Assembly: GCA_026390495.1 (NCBI GenBank)
Contig: JAPLFV010000278.1
Span: forward strand, 1-32,301
DNA length: 32,301 bases
Origin: Pseudomonadota bacterium
GTDB taxonomy: Bacteria > Bdellovibrionota_B > Oligoflexia > Oligoflexales > RGVZ01
Reading direction: 5' to 3'
Part shown: positions 1 to 8,074 of the stretch, one piece after another
Position numbering within the stretch: the stretch's first letter is position 1
Layout of the letters: each line of letters opens with the position of its first letter
Notes under the pieces: model-generated
Databases searched by the model: none
Told to the model about the DNA's origin: nothing
Seen by the model: the letters and a program-made list of their open reading frames with translations, nothing else
Program-made: the position numbers and the translations under genes

Positions 1-565
1 TGTTTTTAATGGTTGAACTACTGGTTTTATAATCTGTTTGCCGATGCTGCACATCTACATCAAGCATTGCATTTGTGTTGTAAAGGTTTTTGGTCCCCCC
101 ATAAAGTTGAATTGTAAAAGACTTTTCGTAATGGTCAGCATATTCCAGCAAAGCTCCAGACCCAAAATAGAAGTCAGAAAACTCATCCAGATCAAAGGTG
201 AGATTGTAAAAGCCTGGTTGAGTTGATTTTGAAAGCTTTATCTCCACGCGAGAAAATCGACTCAACGCTTGAAGGCGTTGCTCAGCATCAGATATCACAG
301 CATCGAGATTCGCTCGTGACGAGATAGAGGCCAAATCAATCTTCAGTAAATTCTGCAAATCAATTTTTTGTAGGTTGTTGCGACCCTCGATGATGATATC
401 CACAATACGAATGGTACCGGACGCCCTGTCATCGTTGATCTGTGGTAAGGATTCAGACTCGACAGAATCTAAGTCCTGCGCAACAGCGAGGTGACTTCCA
501 AAGCTAGCAAGGCAAAGTGCTAAAGAATAAATAACGCGATTTAAAAATTCTAACGACCAAGGCAT
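1..565 (-). CDS. POTRA-domain outer-membrane protein (Omp85-like), partial
   Basis: An open frame runs from ATG at 565 leftward off the window edge, so only the first 188 residues are seen. AGGAGA lies about six bases before the ATG. Residues 1-29 form a signal peptide ending AVA before Q30. Residues about 51-128 have the POTRA pattern: a strand with IRIVDIIIEGRNN, a helix of Asp/Leu residues, a second helix ending LSRFSRVEIKL, then a strand ending TFDLDEF. Beyond it, alternating aromatic and polar residues (FYFGSGALLEY) look like the start of a beta-barrel. POTRA domains bind unfolded outer-membrane or partner proteins in the periplasm. The class (BamA/TamA paralogue, or a surface-antigen protein) cannot be decided without the barrel. 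What is seen is the signal peptide and domain pattern; the Omp85 assignment is inference. Confidence 0.75.
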   Translation of the reverse strand, partial: MPWSLEFLNRVIYSLALCLASFGSHLAVAQDLDSVESESLPQINDDRASGTIRIVDIIIEGRNNLQKIDLQNLLKIDLASISSRANLDAVISDAEQRLQALSRFSRVEIKLSKSTQPGFYNLTFDLDEFSDFYFGSGALLEYADHYEKSFTIQLYGGTKNLYNTNAMLDVDVQHRQTDYKTSSSTIKN

Positions 566-763
566 GACATCTCTCCTAAAAGTTAAATGGAATTTACAAT
601 CAGGAGCACGTAGTATGCCAAGTTGGTGGTTGTAAAAATCTCTCAGAAAAACAGCACCTTATATTTAACATTTCTCAAGTTACTTAAACTTGTTTCCTGA
701 TGGAAACATCAACGGCGGCAACGTTGCGAAATGGAAACATTATAAGGACTCTCTGCTGTTCTT
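566..763. other. Intergenic region with TGTTTCC/GGAAACA inverted repeat
   Basis: This stretch lies between the methyltransferase stop and the POTRA gene start, both on the minus strand. Arms TGTTTCC (691-697) and GGAAACA (702-708) form a perfect 7-bp stem with a 4-base loop. The decamer ATGGAAACAT occurs at 700-709 and again at 731-740. It may be an operator or an mRNA structure after the methyltransferase gene. There is no T-run, so it is not a classical terminator. I see no gene here. Confidence 0.4.
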
Positions 764-1591
764 TTAATAAACTCTTCCTTTCGCCTGCATCGATGCATAA
801 TAGAAAACTGAATTTGCATCAGCTTTCAATGCAGAAAGCTCCTTCGTCATCTCGTCAACTAAATCCTGCGTCACAGTATTGCTGCCTACTAAAGACGGAG
901 CCCCGCTTAAAAGTAGCTGAGTCCAATAGTCGATCATTTTGAGCCGCATCTTAGGCGACCGACTATCGTGATGAAACACAACCTCCTTAGTTTCTATATC
1001 TTGAAATCCCGCCTGAGCCATGTAGTGACCAAGCTTAGCTCCCACGAAGGGATCGCCTCCCAAAACCCATTGGTGATCATTGAAGGCAAACCAATACTGA
1101 AGAGTCGCGGGACTATAGGGATGCAGATAGAGCGTTGCATTCATAACTTCAGTGCAATAGAGAACACCACCAGACTGTAAGAGTCGAAACGTTTCCTTAA
1201 GAACATCCAAAGGAGATGAAACATGTTCCAGGAGCCAACAAATAAAGGCACTGTCAAATGTAGAGTCTGGGATCTCTAGTTTGGTGGCATCTCCAAGACT
1301 CAAGTCAACCTTCTTACTATCAAGACTCGACCTTAAACGCATTTTTGCTTGATTCAATTGCTTTTCGGAAGCATCGATTCCGGTAATATGAATATTAGGA
1401 AAACGCTCCAACAAAATTTCGGTCTGCGCCCCTACACCACAGCCAATCTCCAAAAGCTTCTTCTTCCCTGTGAAATCAACATTTCTATAGACCTTATCCT
1501 CGAGGAATCTAGCCTGAAGATAAAGTCGTTGTTGCTCCTCAGGAGAAAAGCCGTGCAGGTACCCTTGATTCTTTTGACTCGATTGACTCAT
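764..1591 (-). CDS. Class I SAM-dependent methyltransferase
   Basis: The protein has 275 residues and is probably soluble and cytoplasmic. The Rossmann SAM-binding motif I is LLEIGCGVG at residues 46-54, and the acidic residue that contacts the ribose is D73 in TGIDAS. A later LLEHVSSP stretch matches motif IV/post-I of this superfamily. The N-terminal YLHGFSPEEQQRL segment is shared with a set of bacterial methyltransferases of unknown substrate. I chose ATG 1591 because AAGGAAG sits about eight bases upstream; a GTG at 1615 in frame has no clear ribosome site. It is divergent from the YkgJ-like gene across about 100 bases. The substrate cannot be read from the sequence. Confidence 0.88.
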   Translation of the reverse strand: MSQSSQKNQGYLHGFSPEEQQRLYLQARFLEDKVYRNVDFTGKKKLLEIGCGVGAQTEILLERFPNIHITGIDASEKQLNQAKMRLRSSLDSKKVDLSLGDATKLEIPDSTFDSAFICWLLEHVSSPLDVLKETFRLLQSGGVLYCTEVMNATLYLHPYSPATLQYWFAFNDHQWVLGGDPFVGAKLGHYMAQAGFQDIETKEVVFHHDSRSPKMRLKMIDYWTQLLLSGAPSLVGSNTVTQDLVDEMTKELSALKADANSVFYYASMQAKGRVY

Positions 1592-1691
1592 TAATGACTT
1601 CCTTCCCGTATTCACTCTTTCAAAAAACCTATCAAAGTACTATAACTTATTAAGTCAATTCGATTCAATATCACGATAAGGAATTTAACTT

Positions 1692-2336
1692 TTGAATTCC
1701 CGTCTGAGAAATCTGGCACTTGATGTCGAAATAACTTTGAAAAAAATCGCCGCCGAGACGACGTCGTTCTCAGAAACAAGCAACATTTCATGCCTTAAGG
1801 GCTGTTCGGCTTGCTGCCACAATTCCGACAATGTTTGGGCGACCCCTTTAGAAATGCTACCCATGGCGTTCGATATTTTTGACCGTGGACTCGCTGGGAA
1901 ATATCTTGACCGTATTACAAGTGAACCAAATCGATGTACGGCTCATGAAGATCACGGAGGAAGATATGGTCGATGTATGGAATATAAGCACAGGCCAAGT
2001 ATCTGCAGGCTTTTTGGGTCATCAGTAAGGCTTAAACATAATCCACGGGGAGAAACAGTTCCGGAAGGGCTTTTTTGCAATTGGCAAAGGGACCATTTTA
2101 AAAAAGAAATTGAACAAATAGAAAATCTTCCCGTCGATCATAAGGATCTGTGCGTTGCAGGACATTTATCCAACCAATTTAACATTTCTTTTAGTAAAAA
2201 TCTTGAAGTAGAAATGCCAATAAATAAATCTTTGCAGAAGGCCCTAGAAATGATTATGCAAAATGAACACTATATTGAAATGCAGATGCAGGTACAGCAT
2301 AAAGATTCTGAAGTTCACCAATCAACAAAAATTTAG
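1692..2336 (+). CDS. YkgJ-like zinc/iron-chelating Cys-cluster protein
   Basis: The protein has 214 residues starting at TTG, with AAGG about 11 bases upstream. The cysteine cluster typical of the YkgJ (CxxCxxCC) family is visible: C34, C38, C41 and C42 in CLKGCSACC, then C82, C95 and C105 in the stretch ending RPSICRLFG. Family members are thought to bind Zn or an Fe-S centre; their reaction is generally unknown. The C-terminus is Met/Gln/His-rich (MQMQVQHK). The next gene starts nine bases after the stop, so this is the first gene of a likely three-gene operon. The cluster is seen; the metal-binding role is family knowledge. Confidence 0.85.
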   Translation: MNSRLRNLALDVEITLKKIAAETTSFSETSNISCLKGCSACCHNSDNVWATPLEMLPMAFDIFDRGLAGKYLDRITSEPNRCTAHEDHGGRYGRCMEYKHRPSICRLFGSSVRLKHNPRGETVPEGLFCNWQRDHFKKEIEQIENLPVDHKDLCVAGHLSNQFNISFSKNLEVEMPINKSLQKALEMIMQNEHYIEMQMQVQHKDSEVHQSTKI

Positions 2337-2345
2337 GAGTTCACA

Positions 2346-2990
2346 TTGTACTCTATTTTTAAAGATCCTTTCAGCGGTTTAACCCATATGGTCGGTGCCG
2401 CATTTGGGCTTATTGGTTTGGGATACATGATCGGGAAAATGAGCGAAAACACGTCATTCGATATGAAACTTTCCTTTGTCATCTTTGGCATCAGCATCGT
2501 CTTCATGTATGGAAGTAGCGCTGCCTATCATTTACTTCACGTTTCAGACCAAACAAGAAAGGCTTTAAGACGTGTTGATCACACGATGATCTTCTTTTTG
2601 ATTGCTGGAACCTATACTCCATTTTGCTTAGGTCCACTAAGAGAAACCTACGGGATCCCAATTCTTATAGTTATCTGGTCTATTGCGTTGCTAGGGTTTT
2701 TTGTGAAATTATTTTGGCTAGACGCGCCTCGATGGCTTTCAACCCTACTCTATCTAGGAATGGGCTGGATTTCAGTTTCAGCTATTGTACCGCTCATGAA
2801 TGCCCTATCAACCGAGGGCCTCTATAATCTCGTGGGTGGCGGGGTATTGTACTCAATTGGCGCGGTTATATACGCCTTTAAATGGCCAGATCCATATCCC
2901 CCTCACTTTGGATTTCATGAGATTTGGCACTTGTTTGTATTGGCAGGCACAACTTGCCATTTTATAAGTGTATTGACCTTCTTAAATTAG
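2346..2990 (+). CDS. Hemolysin III family (PAQR/HlyIII) membrane protein
   Basis: The protein has 214 residues and about seven hydrophobic helices. It starts at TTG with AGGAG six bases upstream, at the very end of the previous gene. The conserved PAQR metal site is present: YGSSAAYHLLH (S57, H62, H65), RVDH (D78) and HEIWH with a later H (H191, H195, H205). The fold is that of the alkaline ceramidase/adiponectin receptor (CREST) hydrolases; HlyIII members are inner-membrane proteins of uncertain physiological role, despite the name. It sits between a YkgJ-like and a YecM-like gene in the same orientation, which suggests cotranscription. Family call secure, function not. Confidence 0.92.
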   Translation: MYSIFKDPFSGLTHMVGAAFGLIGLGYMIGKMSENTSFDMKLSFVIFGISIVFMYGSSAAYHLLHVSDQTRKALRRVDHTMIFFLIAGTYTPFCLGPLRETYGIPILIVIWSIALLGFFVKLFWLDAPRWLSTLLYLGMGWISVSAIVPLMNALSTEGLYNLVGGGVLYSIGAVIYAFKWPDPYPPHFGFHEIWHLFVLAGTTCHFISVLTFLN

Positions 2991-3020
2991 TATTCTTTCT
3001 TGAGGGAGTGCTTCGTTTTT

Positions 3021-3536
3021 ATGAATCAGGAAAACAATTCATTTTTTGCAGACCTCACTAAATTCACGAATCAGTTGATTGGCGAATTGAGGCACGAAAT
3101 TCTTCCAACTGAGTTTCGCATGATTGATCATGTCTGTTACCGAGTCTCAACTTTAGAGCGATACCATCAGATGTGTGAATTTTTGGCAAACTATGGACCA
3201 AGAATCTCTGATGCCATCATCAATGGCAGGCCCATCTCAGTTTATAAGTTAACCAATACCATTCCTTTGCAGTCAGGATTTGCAATCAACCTCATAGAAC
3301 TGCCATCGCCAAAACCAGGTCGTCATTACGATGAGGGCTTCGAGCATATTGAAGTCGTAATTGATTCGAATCTTGAAACTTTTATGCAAAAGCACAGTCA
3401 TTTAACTTTTGATACCGCTAATCAGTTTGCAAAAATTAATCGAGACATTTCCTCAACATTCAAAACTGGTCTGGTAAAATTTCATGAGCAAAGTCTTGAG
3501 GACATTATTGCGGCCGAGAACCAAAGCACCAACTGA
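3021..3536 (+). CDS. YecM family VOC-fold protein
   Basis: The protein has 171 residues and resembles E. coli YecM throughout its length: DHVCYR (36-41), INGRPISVYKL (67-77), IELP (92-95), FEHIEVV (107-113) and KFHEQSLEDIIAAE near the end. YecM has the vicinal-oxygen-chelate fold and is predicted to bind metal; the reaction is unknown. I chose ATG 3021, which follows GAGGGAG about 12 bases upstream; a TTG at 3000 would add seven residues that do not look like the family. It lies 30 bases after the hemolysin III gene and closes the operon. Confidence 0.87.
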   Translation: MNQENNSFFADLTKFTNQLIGELRHEILPTEFRMIDHVCYRVSTLERYHQMCEFLANYGPRISDAIINGRPISVYKLTNTIPLQSGFAINLIELPSPKPGRHYDEGFEHIEVVIDSNLETFMQKHSHLTFDTANQFAKINRDISSTFKTGLVKFHEQSLEDIIAAENQSTN

Positions 3537-3563
3537 GATTTTTTTCTGATTGAACCGAATCAA

Positions 3564-4079
3564 TTATCTTGGTTGAGTGCAAAGACGTTGCTCTACACAT
3601 CCCACAGCACCTGTACTATTCTCAACTTCACACTGAAAATTACTTGGACAAGTTACGTCACCACAATTCATGACAGGTGCGGCCGGAGGGGCAGGAATGA
3701 CTATTACTGGCGCAACTGAGCAGGATCCATTGGTTCCAGTCCACTCGTATCGCAGGCAAAGGCCTCTATATTTCGATTCGTCACTTGTTGCGCAGTCGCT
3801 ATCCGAAAAACAACTAGTACCAGTTATTTGCGCTGATATTCCTGCAAATTCTGCACCTTCAGGATGATCAATTTCATACTGACTGGCGGCTGCTTGGTAC
3901 GCTAAAATTTTTTCATCAAAAGATGGTTTTTTTGAATATTCGGCACCACGGCGAGCTGGTTCCATTCCAGTGCAGATTGTACGACGACTGCCGCCGGTAC
4001 GCTGGTCAGACCGACGCCCGCTAGCGTTCGCCATGGAAGATGCCATGATACAGAATGAAACAAGTGCTAACTTAAACAT
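3564..4079 (-). CDS. Secreted Cys-rich protein of unknown function
   Basis: The protein has 171 residues. It starts at ATG with AAGGAG five bases upstream. A signal peptide ends ANA before S20. The mature part has ten cysteines, an Ala/Pro/Val-rich linker (APVIVIPAPPAAP) and a C-terminal module with about five cysteines in 30 residues (from NCGDVTC to RLC) that looks like a small disulfide-bonded or EGF-like repeat. This points to an exported protein stabilised by disulfides. It is convergent with the YecM gene. I do not recognise a family. Confidence 0.7.
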   Translation of the reverse strand: MFKLALVSFCIMASSMANASGRRSDQRTGGSRRTICTGMEPARRGAEYSKKPSFDEKILAYQAAASQYEIDHPEGAEFAGISAQITGTSCFSDSDCATSDESKYRGLCLRYEWTGTNGSCSVAPVIVIPAPPAAPVMNCGDVTCPSNFQCEVENSTGAVGCVEQRLCTQPR

Positions 4080-4081
4080 AG

Positions 4082-4677
4082 GGACTCCTTAGTGTGATAG
4101 GTGTCATGTCAGTTACGAACAACCGCAACCTCCGACAAATTGAAGTATCGATGATTTTTGGAAAGAAGTTTACGAGTCTATACTTAAATGATTGATTGGA
4201 TATGAGGCGATTTCCATATTGAAGCGTCGATAGATAAATACCAGTAAATTTGGACGTTTAAACACCGTCAAGATTGACAAGCCTCCATTACAATAAACCG
4301 CTATCTCGACTATCTAAAAGGCAACACGATTACAGTTCAACTTTTAATCCCTCAATTCCACTGTGAGTTCTTCAAGTGCGTCTGATTGAATTTTTCACAT
4401 CAAAGGTACTTGCAAGTCGTGGTTTGAGTTGTCTATCCAGCTAATTATTTTTGCGGTGGATTCTACAAGCAAATTTTTTTTCGCAGCTTAAACAAGTGAT
4501 AATGTCTGCATGAAACCATTGTCAATTCAGGTGCAAATGCGAGATCTTTGTCGAAAAAAATATCTGTAGCAATGCCTGCTTTTACTACGACCAAATAGCA
4601 TGCTAAACTTGTTGGGTGTCAGTTTTTTGGGATCTATATCAGAGCCGTCTGACATCTCACTTATTTGAGGAGGATTT
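4082..4677. other. Gene-free intergenic stretch (about 600 bp)
   Basis: No reading frame with a ribosome site and coding-like composition is visible on either strand. The longest tempting frame is about 29 codons, from ATG near 4106, and looks random. A short inverted repeat, TGTCAG (4617-4622) and CTGACA (4649-4654), lies just before the next gene and may be part of its promoter or leader. The stretch must hold the divergent promoters of the two secreted-protein genes. It is long for this compact region and could contain a decayed gene or a small RNA that I cannot see. Confidence 0.4.
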
Positions 4678-5289
4678 ATGAAAAGATTTGGTTATTCGTG
4701 TATGTTTGCAATTGGTTTGACTTCTTTAATCACTTCGAAGGCGTATTCTGAGCAGAATTTTGCAGGACACTATTTTCCACTTAGTAAATGCAATACTGTT
4801 GTAACAGAAAACATAACCTTTTCGCAGGTGAATTTATCAGCTGATAGCCAAGTCAAGCTAGATAAAATTGGGGTTGTTGTGACTTCATTTTCAACGAGCA
4901 ATTATTCAAGAGGTGCACTGCGTTTCGCAATTTATGACAACCAGACAGTAGATGGACAGAATGCACCAAGAAACTTAATAGCAGACACTTATGATCTAAA
5001 ATACAATGCTGCAGGTGAATTGCTGTCAGCGCCCTATCGATTCGAAGCCGCGCCACGTCAAAACATAACATTGAATCCAGGAGTTTATTGGATTGCTATG
5101 GTTTCAAATGTTTATGGAGCAGGAAATTTGAATATCGGATGTAAAGTTGGAAATGCTCGGTCTTCTGCATATCTATCGCACAATCCAACGTCGCCTTTTT
5201 TTCCTGAAACATTAGACTCATTTCATCCATTCAGCATAGGATTTTCAACCAACGAAAATAACCTTTTCTTCTTGTATAGTCATTTGTAA
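4678..5289 (+). CDS. Secreted beta-rich protein of unknown function
   Basis: The protein has 203 residues. It starts at ATG with a strong GAGGAGG upstream. The N-terminus is a signal peptide (through about SKAYS, residue 24). Two cysteines remain in the mature chain, at SKCNT and IGCKV, and could pair. The sequence is rich in Asn, Ser, Tyr and Phe with alternating hydrophobics, and has a PGVYWIAMV strand typical of jelly-roll or choice-of-anchor type beta-sandwich domains. It is probably periplasmic or extracellular. Function is unknown; the beta-sandwich reading is inference. Confidence 0.7.
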   Translation: MKRFGYSCMFAIGLTSLITSKAYSEQNFAGHYFPLSKCNTVVTENITFSQVNLSADSQVKLDKIGVVVTSFSTSNYSRGALRFAIYDNQTVDGQNAPRNLIADTYDLKYNAAGELLSAPYRFEAAPRQNITLNPGVYWIAMVSNVYGAGNLNIGCKVGNARSSAYLSHNPTSPFFPETLDSFHPFSIGFSTNENNLFFLYSHL

Positions 5290-5298
5290 CATTCACAC

Positions 5299-5520
5299 TT
5301 ACCCTCCGCATTTCCATGGATACATTTTAATTTCTGGTATCCTGATCGCGACGGCATTTAAAACGTCGCGATCTGAAATCCCCAATTCCAAAATATCGCC
5401 GGATTTAAATTCAACATTTAAGGCGTTCTGTTTTCCAGTCCAATACTCTATTTTGTATATTCGATTTAGGAAGCAAATAATTGGAGTCCAATCATCTAAA
5501 ACATAGATCCATTCGCCCAT
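5299..5520 (-). CDS. Doubtful 73-codon ORF overlapping the permease start
   Basis: An ATG-initiated frame with plausible residue composition (for example SGDILELGISDRDV and AIRIPEI). It ends ten bases from the convergent secreted-protein gene and overlaps the first 40 bases of the EamA permease gene. No good ribosome site precedes the ATG, and a strong hairpin (5344-5373) lies inside it. It may be a remnant or chance frame. I list it only because nothing else explains this 190-bp gap. Confidence 0.2.
   Translation of the reverse strand: MGEWIYVLDDWTPIICFLNRIYKIEYWTGKQNALNVEFKSGDILELGISDRDVLNAVAIRIPEIKMYPWKCGG
5344..5373. terminator. Perfect 10-bp hairpin after the secreted-protein gene
   Basis: Arms GATCGCGACG (5344-5353) and CGTCGCGATC (5364-5373) are perfectly complementary around a 10-base loop. 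It lies 55 bases after the stop at 5289. The stem is GC-rich but no T-run follows, so it may be a processing or stabilising structure rather than a true intrinsic terminator. Confidence 0.5.
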
Positions 5521-6359
5521 ATACTCTTGGGCTACTGGGCATTTTGTCTTTTAGCTTGAGTTTTCCGGCAACAAAAATTGCTGTTTCAGAGTTGAGTCCC
5601 TGGTTTGTGGTTGCAATGAGAAGCCTCATAGCTGGGATACTTGGCTTATTTTGGCTGATTCCAAACAGAAAACAGGTGATCGCAAATTTTGATGCGCTGA
5701 AGATCCCTACATTAGTGCAAGTTGCCGGCGTCGTTTTGGGCTTTCCCATATTAAGTTCAATTGCGCTCAAATCTGCGGGCTCATCACATGGGGCACTTGT
5801 GATCGCTATAACACCGATTCTGACCGCAATTTTTTCCGCTATTTTAATGAAGCGTTCAAGATCGAGACTATTTTGGAGCTGTGGGATTCTTGCAACTATT
5901 GTGACTCTGATGACGGTCTATTGGAATGCGGATTTGACGCTTCAAAACGCAGATGCACTTCTTTTGCTTGCCGCGATCCTAGTTTCAATTGGATATGCTT
6001 TCGGTGGAAAAGCGACGTCTGTCATAGGTGGTCCAATAGCAATTAGTATGGCCGTAAGCGCGGTGTTGCCAGTTTCAACTCTTGGAGTGATTGTATTTTG
6101 GCCTGATCATGTTCCTTCACCTGCTTCCATTCTTAGTGTGTCGTACCTTGGGTCAGTAAGTATGTTTTTCGGATTCATACTTTGGTACGAAGGTCTATCT
6201 CAGGGACCAGCCGAACAAATCAGTTTGCTTCAGTCCTTTCAGCTTTTCTTCACTTATATTGCTGGCTACTATATTCTCGGTGAAAATCTGTCTTTAGCGC
6301 AATTGGTACCATCTGTATTAGTTGTTGCTTTAATCTTTCTTTCAAAGTTTGCGAAATGA
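5481..6359 (+). CDS. EamA (DMT superfamily) permease
   Basis: The protein has 292 residues and about ten hydrophobic helices in two halves, as in the EamA/RhaT drug-metabolite transporters. Features include the early LSFSLSFPATKIAVSEL, VVAMRSLIAG, and a second-half GFILWYEGLSQGPAEQISLLQ, which is the characteristic helix pair of the C-terminal EamA repeat. It starts at TTG with AGGAAG seven bases upstream; no later start keeps the first helix. It is an inner-membrane exporter or importer of small metabolites; the substrate cannot be inferred. No operon partner. Confidence 0.9.
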   Translation: MESNHLKHRSIRPYTLGLLGILSFSLSFPATKIAVSELSPWFVVAMRSLIAGILGLFWLIPNRKQVIANFDALKIPTLVQVAGVVLGFPILSSIALKSAGSSHGALVIAITPILTAIFSAILMKRSRSRLFWSCGILATIVTLMTVYWNADLTLQNADALLLLAAILVSIGYAFGGKATSVIGGPIAISMAVSAVLPVSTLGVIVFWPDHVPSPASILSVSYLGSVSMFFGFILWYEGLSQGPAEQISLLQSFQLFFTYIAGYYILGENLSLAQLVPSVLVVALIFLSKFAK

Positions 6360-6431
6360 TTTGATTGGAAAATCACTTCGAGTGTACTCAATTTCTTTGA
6401 CTATGCCAGCCCGAGGTTTAGCAAATTAATC

Positions 6432-6452
6432 ATGATAGTTTTTACCTATCAT
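6432..6452. promoter_or_regulatory. Inverted repeat ATGATAG/CTATCAT before the LRR gene
   Basis: Arms ATGATAG (6432-6438) and CTATCAT (6446-6452) are perfectly complementary with a 7-base spacer. It lies about 95 bases before the LRR start, in AT-rich DNA where its promoter should be. A regulator site is a reasonable guess; a hairpin without a T-run is the alternative. Confidence 0.35.
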
Positions 6453-6544
6453 AACTAATTTTATAATTTATGTTTCATTATGAGCGGACTCTGGTATCCA
6501 CTATTTTGTTGAGGGATATAAATAGTGGCTTAAAGGAGTTGATT

Positions 6545-7939
6545 ATGAAGATTCAATCAAAAAGTTCAATGAAATTAGGGATGTTCGCCGGTTTACTAAG
6601 CGCATATCTAATTGGTTTCTCTGTGCAAGGTAATGCGACGGCCGACCAGTTTCTTGAGCTATGCAAGGTTGAAGTTTTACCCAGCGAAACCAGAGCGACC
6701 ATTAATGCTCTTAAAAATATGGTTTTTCCTTTTGAGGTACACGAGAATCGCTCTTGTGATGAGATTTTGCAGAAGTTGAAGCTGATCACCGATGTTCACC
6801 TTCCCGCACAAACATTCAATTACTATTTCACGCCTGATTTGACGCCTATTTCTCTTTTAGATTGGGTTGAAAGCGTCAACATCAATCATCAGATCGTCAT
6901 TAGCTTAGAACCACTTTCGAAGTTGAAGCTTAAACGACTTTCCATTGCGGGTGTAAAATCGAGTCTTTCAGTTCTAAGCGAGATTCCGACCTTAGAATTC
7001 TTATCGGTTACGATTGATCCTTCAGTGAATCGAGTCGAAAATCTTACAACATTGAATGGACTCAATGAGCTATATCTCCAAATTGAGGGCGGAAGGTCAA
7101 ATCTAGAGGCTTTGCCTTCAACAATTAATTCTCTTCATGTCTCGGGATCTGGCCTAAAATCCATTAAAGGAATTGAACAACTGCACTCACTCTCTCACCT
7201 AGATTTAAGTGGAGTAAAACTAAGTGACCTCAATGATTTGAAGAAGGCAGTGAATCGACAGCTAGCGGTGACAATTCAAGCCTCAGAAATAAATGATTTC
7301 TCCGGTTTGGGCGCGCTGAGTCTTGCAACAACATTGTCCATTCAGAATTCAAATCTCAATAATGTTTCCTTTTTAGAAAATATGACGTGGTTGCGGACTT
7401 TAGAAATCACTGGGACGAACATTTATGACATTAACTCCCTCGCCCATTGCACCCGCCTAGTCGATCTTAACTTGACTCGAAACAGTATTCACACCGCAGA
7501 TTCACTTAACGGACTTTCGGAACTCAGGAATTTGGATTTAAGTGACAATAGACTTCTTTCAATCACATTGGGATTTTGGCCTAGATTGGAGCATCTTCAA
7601 CTGTACCGAAACAGGATCAATCGAGGACCGTATTTGTCGTTATTGCCCGAGCAGTACCAAATCACAGAACTAGGACTTGGAGGCAATGAACTTAGAGTCA
7701 TTGATCCAGCAATCGGTAAGATGGATAACCTAGAAGTCCTCGATTTGTCCGAAAATAAAATCTTTAAGGTCGAGCCAATCGCTGATTTACCCCGACTTCG
7801 TGAGTTGTATTTGCGTGACAATAAAATTGTCGACATGACGCCGCTAGCTAAACTTTCTGGACTGACGAAACTAACGGTGCGTGATAATCCGACACCTAAT
7901 GCTGAATGCCCCGTTCAACCTGCAACGACTTGTTTATAG
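6545..7939 (+). CDS. Exported leucine-rich-repeat protein
   Basis: The protein has 464 residues. ATG 6545 follows AAAGGAG at good spacing; an in-frame ATG at 6470 lacks a ribosome site and would bury the signal peptide. The N-terminus is a signal sequence (KLGMFAGLLSAYLIGF...GNATA). Repeats of about 22 residues run from roughly residue 130 to 450, clearest at LRNLDLSDNRLLSI, LEHLQLYRNRI, LEVLDLSENKIFKV and LRELYLRDNKIVDM. They resemble the SDS22/internalin class, which form a curved protein-binding surface. Two Cys close the C-terminus (AEC...TTCL), typical of a capping disulfide. It probably acts on the cell surface or in the periplasm as an adhesion or protein-interaction factor; the partner is unknown. 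Confidence 0.85.
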   Translation: MKIQSKSSMKLGMFAGLLSAYLIGFSVQGNATADQFLELCKVEVLPSETRATINALKNMVFPFEVHENRSCDEILQKLKLITDVHLPAQTFNYYFTPDLTPISLLDWVESVNINHQIVISLEPLSKLKLKRLSIAGVKSSLSVLSEIPTLEFLSVTIDPSVNRVENLTTLNGLNELYLQIEGGRSNLEALPSTINSLHVSGSGLKSIKGIEQLHSLSHLDLSGVKLSDLNDLKKAVNRQLAVTIQASEINDFSGLGALSLATTLSIQNSNLNNVSFLENMTWLRTLEITGTNIYDINSLAHCTRLVDLNLTRNSIHTADSLNGLSELRNLDLSDNRLLSITLGFWPRLEHLQLYRNRINRGPYLSLLPEQYQITELGLGGNELRVIDPAIGKMDNLEVLDLSENKIFKVEPIADLPRLRELYLRDNKIVDMTPLAKLSGLTKLTVRDNPTPNAECPVQPATTCL

Positions 7940-8008
7940 TCAACACGATAACATAGTATTGCTTTTGCTGAACAAGGGTCCGTTCAAAGCACTAGTAGAA
8001 AAAAAGTA

Positions 8009-8054
8009 AGGTCTCCCAGCGAGACCTGTAGCTAGGGCTGGGAGTTTTCTGTCT
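8009..8054. terminator. Bidirectional terminator with overlapping hairpins
   Basis: This lies between convergent genes. On the plus strand, CTCCCAGC (8013-8020) pairs with GCTGGGAG (8037-8044), followed by TTTTCTGTCT. On the minus strand, AGGTCTC and GAGACCT (8009-8015 and 8021-8027) form a 7-bp stem, and after three bases the minus strand has a run of T (complement of 8000-8005). The two stems share bases 8013-8020 and exclude each other. So each strand ends with its own hairpin plus U-tract. Confidence 0.75.
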
Positions 8055-8074
8055 GAATGGAATGTTAATCCAAT

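Noticed and set aside
4106-4195. 29-codon frame MSVTNNRNLRQ in the long intergenic stretch
   Set aside because: Weak ribosome site, no recognisable sequence, and easily explained by chance in AT-rich DNA.
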